Notes under the pieces: generated by a model
What the model was told of the DNA's origin: nothing
What the model saw: only the letters and a program-made list of their open reading frames with translations
The model's database searches: none
Assembly: GCA_029204225.1 (NCBI GenBank)
Contig: CM055111.1
Coordinates: 23,310,899-23,374,898, forward strand
Direction: 5' to 3'
From: Diphasiastrum complanatum
Lineage: Eukaryota; Streptophyta; Lycopodiopsida; Lycopodiales; Lycopodiaceae
Length of the DNA stretch: 64,000 nt
Program-made: the position numbers and the translations under genes
Shown: positions 59,308 to 64,000 of the stretch, piece by piece
Numbering within the stretch: position 1 is the stretch's first letter
Layout of the letters: each line of letters starts with the position of its first letter

Positions 59308-60048
59308 TGTCGAGATTCGATGGAAGAGGAATTCTGGGTGCGTGCACTAGGCAAACACAAGAGCAGAGCTTTATTGTGAAGTTGTTTGCGGAAGCGGAAG
59401 AGCAGACCATCAGACAAAGTAGCAAGAAAGTTAGACAGTAAACAGAATAACTAAACATACAATTTTGACAAGCACTGTGAATGCATTAATGTATAGAAAC
59501 ACAAGTTAGATTGATGTTATGAGCACAAGACAATAGCGGGCGAAACCGCATGCTCAGAAAGCTAGCTGCGCTATGTAAAATCTATGAGCTTATTATTGAC
59601 AATCAGTCTGAAAGAAAGAATTGATGCAATAAAACATCTACATTGTCTGTCTCATCATCTTCATTAGATTTACAATGGTTATCTATATACAATTTACATT
59701 TGTACAAATGAGTGTACAAGAAGATGGCGTGGAGCCATTGTGCCATCTGGAGTAGATCGTGGCAGCTGCTATAGTTGCACAGTATAGGAAGTGGGCATGA
59801 AGAGGCTTCGACTATTTGTAGTTGAAGTATCACCAGTTAAAACATGCAATAACAAAAGAATAGTTGATCCCGACAATTCTCATATCGAATGTATTTCATT
59901 ACTGAGAAAGAACATCCAACTTATCGGCCAGATCGATATATCGGTTTGCACTCCTAATAAAGTTTGTCAGACAAGAATGACATTGTTGCATCACTCCAAT
60001 ACAGAGAAACTCACAAATGTCTTATAGTAATGTAAACGAGATTCGACA
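59308..60048 (-). repeat. Cop-M2 5' LTR (741 bp)
   Basis: Ends TGTCGAGATTC...GATTCGACA on the plus strand, with TGTCGA/TCGACA inverted ends and the primer site at the left. Confidence 0.85.
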
Positions 60049-60476
60049 ATCAGTCCTCAACAACTGACTATCGCCCATTTAAACGAATGATCGATCACAT
60101 ATTTACAATGTTCGAGCATCCACAAGCAAACTTCAATGAATACCGATTTACAACAACACAGTGATTTTTTTAGGATATGTAAGAACAAACATTCTACAGT
60201 GATAATGAAATAGTGATTCTAAATATCTTTATCACAATTAAGTTTAGAACAATCGTGTAGTTCAATCACTAAACCAATTAAATAGCCAATGAGTTTAATG
60301 ACAATTCCAGCATTGAATTTATGGTTGAACACTTACGAAAGTATCGAGGCTAAAATTATTGTTTGACCAAAGTAATCAAACACATGCCAAATCCGACAAA
60401 GAGAGACTATCAAATGTAAACACAAAAGCATTCAACATTCAAATAGCTTATGAAAGTGTGGGAATGCCTTAAAGTG
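60049..60476. other. No gene recognised between two LTRs
   Basis: 428 bp of AT-rich DNA. No motif found. Confidence 0.5.
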
Positions 60477-61180
60477 TGTGAATGATCTCCTAAGAAAGCT
60501 TATGCACTTGTTGATGGATGCTAGATTGAATTCCAAGATGTAGATAAAAAAAACTAAGTAAAATTAAGCGAGAGAATAGAGCTAATTTAGATTCGGATAC
60601 AGAGAGAATAGAAAACAAGCAAATCTCATGATACTCAATGCTTGACTCAAAACTCAATTTTTTTTTATTATGATTGAAAAGAGGAATACATATAGAATTA
60701 GTGGAGGTCCTTCCTTGCATCCTATTGAACCCCTAATCCTAGCCTCTTTAATCTTATTGGATGAGTGATGTACTCATCTTGCAATTCTATTGGACCTTTC
60801 ATAAGGATTTCTCAATTTCTTTTAGACCCCTTGACCAAAGCCAACACTTTGACTTGATCACTTATCAAATTACATTAACACAAGTGTCAAAATCCTATTT
60901 ACAAGCCTAACTAGCTCAAGATTGCATCATAAACTACTTTTGGCTCAATAAAGGCATTACATGTGGATTTGACCAATTTGCCATCTATGCCAATTTTTGG
61001 CCCTCTCACAATCTACACGAAGATGCTTGACATAAAAACTTTGTGGTACCCCTAAAGCGAACATCGTAAATAATTTTTAACTTTTTCTACATGTGGGAAC
61101 ATGCTCCACACATGTGATCTTTTTCTCACAAACTTAAAAAACACAAAACAACCAAGATAGATTTTGACCATTTTTTCACA
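60477..61180 (-). repeat. LTR of the second ORF-X element (704 bp)
   Basis: TGTGAATGATC...TTTTTTCACA on the plus strand, with 6-bp inverted ends TGTGAA/TTCACA. The right end abuts CTCCTCAAAAA, a polypurine tract on the minus strand. Confidence 0.8.
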
Positions 61181-61367
61181 CTCCTCAAAAACTAGCTTGG
61201 TAAGATCAAGAAGTTTGTGAAACTATTTGAGTGGATCCTTTTATATGTATATGAAGTAAAAAACCAACAAAATGATCCATCATAGCAGCAACTCACCAAA
61301 TCCATGATAAGATTTCTTTGATAGAAATCTCTTGCCAATATCTTTGAAGACCAATATGCCACTATGA

Positions 61368-62039
61368 TCATGTGCTTCCTCCATGTTTGATCAAGATCAT
61401 AAGATGTGAAAAATGATGATCATCAAGATTATGCTTTCTAGCTTGACTAGTCCACATACAATGAACTATATCCATGATGGATCTAATCTTGATATGAAAT
61501 AAAACCTTGATCTTCTTGAGGCTAAATACTTGCCCAAGGATGTAATTGTCCTCTTTGGATGCTTTACTTAATCTCAAAAGAAGTTTACAAAATCCCTCAA
61601 AACATGTAAAAACATGAAATTTCAAATTTTGAGCAACAAGCTCAATCTTGCTCTTACCAAATCTAAGAACATACTTTTGATGATACAATATCTTGCTTTT
61701 AAAATGTTTTGGAAACATATCTAATCCATCAATGACAAGAAATATGTCCATACAATAGGCATCATCCAAAACAAGAATTGCCTTACATGAATTTTGAGAT
61801 GTAGAAATCTCAATAAAGCAAGATAGTACATCAAGTAATGAAAGAGAAGCATAAGTGAGTATGTTAAAGTGGATACCACCTGAAATTTGCCTCTCTTTAT
61901 CATGAAATACGAGCCATAAAAACCTGGCCATCAATCTTGAAGATCCCCTTGAAATCATATATTGAGGAGGCTCCTCCTCAATCCTCGACCCTATCACATC
62001 TTGATAATCTTCAATAGACACAACTACACATATGTGCAT
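61368..62039 (-). CDS. ORF-X, minus-strand copy (223 codons, unrecognised)
   Basis: An uninterrupted frame. It reads EDYQDVIGSRIEEEPPQYMI, SSRLMARFLWLVFHDKERQI, SLLDVLSCFIEISTSQNSCK, AYCMDIFLVIDGLDMFPKHF and FTCFEGFCKLLLRLSKASKED. No catalytic motif, zinc finger or membrane anchor is obvious. The first part up to KERQI has no counterpart in the other copy. It lies just upstream of a polypurine tract and LTR. It may be a captured host-gene exon, an accessory retroelement ORF, or a mis-framed stretch; none can be chosen from sequence alone. Confidence 0.45.
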   Translation of the reverse strand: MHICVVVSIEDYQDVIGSRIEEEPPQYMISRGSSRLMARFLWLVFHDKERQISGGIHFNILTYASLSLLDVLSCFIEISTSQNSCKAILVLDDAYCMDIFLVIDGLDMFPKHFKSKILYHQKYVLRFGKSKIELVAQNLKFHVFTCFEGFCKLLLRLSKASKEDNYILGQVFSLKKIKVLFHIKIRSIMDIVHCMWTSQARKHNLDDHHFSHLMILIKHGGST

Positions 62040-62042
62040 TTT

Positions 62043-62480
62043 GCCACGCGAACCTGATACTTAGCCAAAATTTTGACATTTTTCTTCTGCGTGGCACTAC
62101 CACGCGTGGCACATCCACGTCAAAACTTTTTTGGGGACCTTGCCGGTGAAATCCAGGCTAGAATGGGGTCCGACAACAAAATTTAAATTTTGTGTGGCAG
62201 TGCCATGCAAATTTTTTTAAACTCAAAATTCAAAATATGAGCGCCAAACTATGTTGACGTAACACAACCACATGTGGAAGTGTCACGTACGATTGTTATT
62301 TAACCACCTGTCATGTGATATGTGCCTTTGGAGATTTGCCACACGTGGCAAATCTCCAGAGAAAATTCTAGGAAGATGGCTTTTTTTATTGCCATGTGTG
62401 GCAATATCAAAACACAATACTTAAAAAGATTTTGCTTTGGAAATTTGCCACACGTGGTAGTGCCATGCATGGCAAAATTA
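62043..62480. repeat. Cluster of CCACGTGG-like imperfect palindromes
   Basis: About seven motifs of the type TGCCACACGTGGCA or close variants at 62043, 62091-62120, 62195, 62270, 62335-62356, 62391 and 62448-62475. The best is GATTTGCCAC-AC-GTGGCAAATC, with perfect 10-bp arms. Confidence 0.65.
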
Positions 62481-63158
62481 GTTTGTTGTAGATTTTTTTT
62501 TTTTTTAGCTATTATGAAGAATATGTTGATAAACACCAACTTTATAATTAATGAAATGTGAACTCAAATGATCATTATGTCAAACTATTATGTTCTAACA
62601 AATTGAAATTATTATCGGTTGAATATAACATGCTATTTTATGCATCTATGAACATTATGATGTGTTTCTATATTGAGAAAATTTCATAATCAAAATTTGA
62701 CATTAATCTCAATATGGTATTAATGGGTAAAAATATCAGTGTGAGCTAAATTTGTACTTGAAAGGATGCTAAGCACCTTGCAATTGAGAGCCATGTGGTA
62801 GCTTGTTAAGCTAATTGTTGATAAAAAAATTGCAATGTTATACACGTTTGTGTGTTTGCAAAGATGAATGAATAATCGAACATTGTTGCAAAGTGTATTA
62901 TTATCTCAAAGAAGATGCTTTTTAATTATGATATATAAATAATCAACGTTTTACATTTTCTGATTGTTCTCTTAATTAGTTCACACATCCATTAATATGG
63001 ATAAGTCTTTTCAATTCTAAGTGATTGTGAGATGCGTTTGAAATGAAACTTTAGAAATGCAACATCGTAGAAAAATGTAATAATTTTAATTTAAAAACAA
63101 TATATATTGACCACAATGTATCATTTTATGACATTATTATTTGTGACATGCACAAACT
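62481..63158. other. No gene recognised
   Basis: 678 bp of AT-rich DNA downstream (on the minus strand) of the CACTA-type gene end. Confidence 0.5.
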
Positions 63159-64000
63159 TTATTCATCATCGCAAGATTCAAATTCATTAGCTAATACATC
63201 TTGCAACTCATCTCCGCTAAGATGATTTTCATCATCACTATCGAAATCAAAACCTCTCTCAATATTGTCCTCATGCAAAGAATCATTGTTGTCCTCTTCA
63301 TCATCTGAGTCGTCGGAATCATGAGAATCAATTCTCGGGTTCTCAGATTTATAAAACTTGAAGATATATGTACATCTTCATCAAATATACTTGTGTTGTC
63401 CAAATTTAGATCTTCCATTTCATTCTCAACATATGCATTTTCAAATACATGTCTTGAACATGCCTTAATTTGAATAACATACCACCAATTTTTGTTTAGT
63501 CGATCTGGTTGAAAAAATACCTACACATTTAGCAATGTTAGGATTAGATATTAGTTATTATCATATTTTAATTCACAATAAATAGATGTAATGAAAAAGT
63601 GGTGTAGATGATTAATATAACATTGATCACAATTGACAAAAAGAAAAAAAATGTGAAATTCATGCACACATGTTCACAATGATGAAGCAACACCAATGGG
63701 TCTGAAAATGCCATGCTTAATGTCTTGGTTGAATCAATAGCAAAAAATCCACTACGATCTTTTTTTACAGTTGCATTTGATCCTCTATAGTTGATTTTGA
63801 ACCATTTCATGTCAAACAACAAATATTTACCCATTTCACCAAAACACACCTCATATATGGCTTGTATGGTTCCTACATACTCAAGCTCTCCAGAAATTGG
63901 ACTTTGATCTCGAGCACTACTCTGATTTTCTTGATGGATGACGATCATACGCCCACATTGCACTATACTTCCAATATTGTCACATGTTGATTATAATTAA
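63159..64000 (-). pseudogene. CACTA (En/Spm) transposase-associated gene end, DUF4216-like
   Basis: Minus strand, two exons. Exon to 63670 reads YVGTIQAIYEVCFGEMGKYL, FDMKWFKINYRG, RSGFFAID and SDPLVLLHHCEH, with donor CAT|GTGTGC. After a 149-bp intron the next exon (63520, acceptor TGTAG|GTATTT) reads VFFQPDRLNKNWWYVIQIKA. This matches the DUF4216 domain found at the end of plant CACTA TNP2-type proteins. A frameshift near 63365 leads into an acidic tail (SHDSDDSDDEEDNNDSLHED) ending at TAA 63159-63161. The gene continues past the right edge. Confidence 0.72.

Larger units (their letters stand above)
42440..60048 (-). mobile_element. Copia element Cop-M2, outer element of the nest
   Basis: Minus strand: 5' LTR 60048-59308, primer-binding site, gag, protease, integrase and RT down to 56944. 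The RT then continues at 42569-42440 after the inserted Cop-N (42570-56943). Reading across the CAAGG target duplication gives FVAAANLEVPQLDVQTTY, matching the conserved copia RT order. 3' end and 3' LTR are lost. Confidence 0.82.
60477..62039 (-). mobile_element. Second ORF-X element (3' half with LTR)
   Basis: The LTR (61180-60477) is preceded on the minus strand by the GAGGAG polypurine tract and ORF-X. The same arrangement occurs at 25908-27416. No gag or pol lies upstream here. Confidence 0.65.

Noticed and set aside
1..64000. tRNA, rRNA or organellar insertions.
   Set aside because: None was recognised by eye; only primer-binding sites complementary to tRNA 3' ends are present. A tRNAscan-SE run would settle it.

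Overview
This window is nuclear DNA of a land plant with a large, retrotransposon-rich genome. There are no bacterial-style operons. The recognisable coding sequence is plant Ty1/copia and Ty3/gypsy LTR retrotransposons, hAT and CACTA (En/Spm) DNA-transposon remnants, a plant receptor-like-kinase exon, and one host gene with GT..AG introns. The 8.5-kb first intron of that gene is packed with transposons. I cannot name the species. A non-angiosperm vascular plant (fern, lycophyte or gymnosperm) is possible but is only a guess.

Layout. 1-3240: minus-strand gypsy remnant (Gyp-1). 3640-4541: end of a plus-strand copia element with its 3' LTR. About 5344-6120: orphan LTR-like promoter and poly(A) region. 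6217-10270: 3'-truncated minus-strand copia element (Cop-A) with its 5' LTR. 11826-22125: a five-exon plus-strand host gene of 323 codons. Intron 1 (12450-20933) holds a GA microsatellite, a MITE-like element, a second copy of the Cop-A family (gag plus LTR), a decayed hAT transposase, a copia integrase scrap and a CT microsatellite. 24640-28150: chimeric copia remnants (Cop-P) with an unrecognised ORF-X and an antisense gene fragment. About 28440-31970: a gypsy 5' half (Gyp-3) with a repeat-rich leader. 35012-35461: last exon of a receptor-like kinase. 35604-38900: copia element (Cop-R) with an internal inversion. 39080-40370: broken SET-domain-like gene whose 3' end is duplicated. 40400-42340: copia remnant (Cop-M) split by a solo LTR.

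42440-60048 is a three-level nest. A 10.7-kb gypsy (Gyp-2, 44933-55663, target duplication TGATG) lies in an internally deleted copia (Cop-N, 42570-56943, target duplication CAAGG). Cop-N in turn lies in an older minus-strand copia (Cop-M2, LTR 59308-60048). In both cases the interrupted reverse-transcriptase frame reads through once the insert and one duplicate are removed. 60477-62039: second copy of the ORF-X element with its LTR. 63159-64000: 3' end of a CACTA-associated gene with a DUF4216-like domain.

The most interesting items are: (1) the host gene, whose exons 2-5 encode a conserved plant protein resembling single-strand-annealing (Erf/Rad52-like) proteins; (2) the complementary (GA)n and (CT)n tracts near the two ends of its giant intron; (3) ORF-X, an unrecognised coding segment sitting where copia reverse transcriptase should be, in two copies; (4) the extra 3' ORF of Gyp-2 and its array of TGCGAGAGTT/AACTCTCGCA half-sites. 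Everything here is read by eye. No alignment, splice prediction or database search was run.
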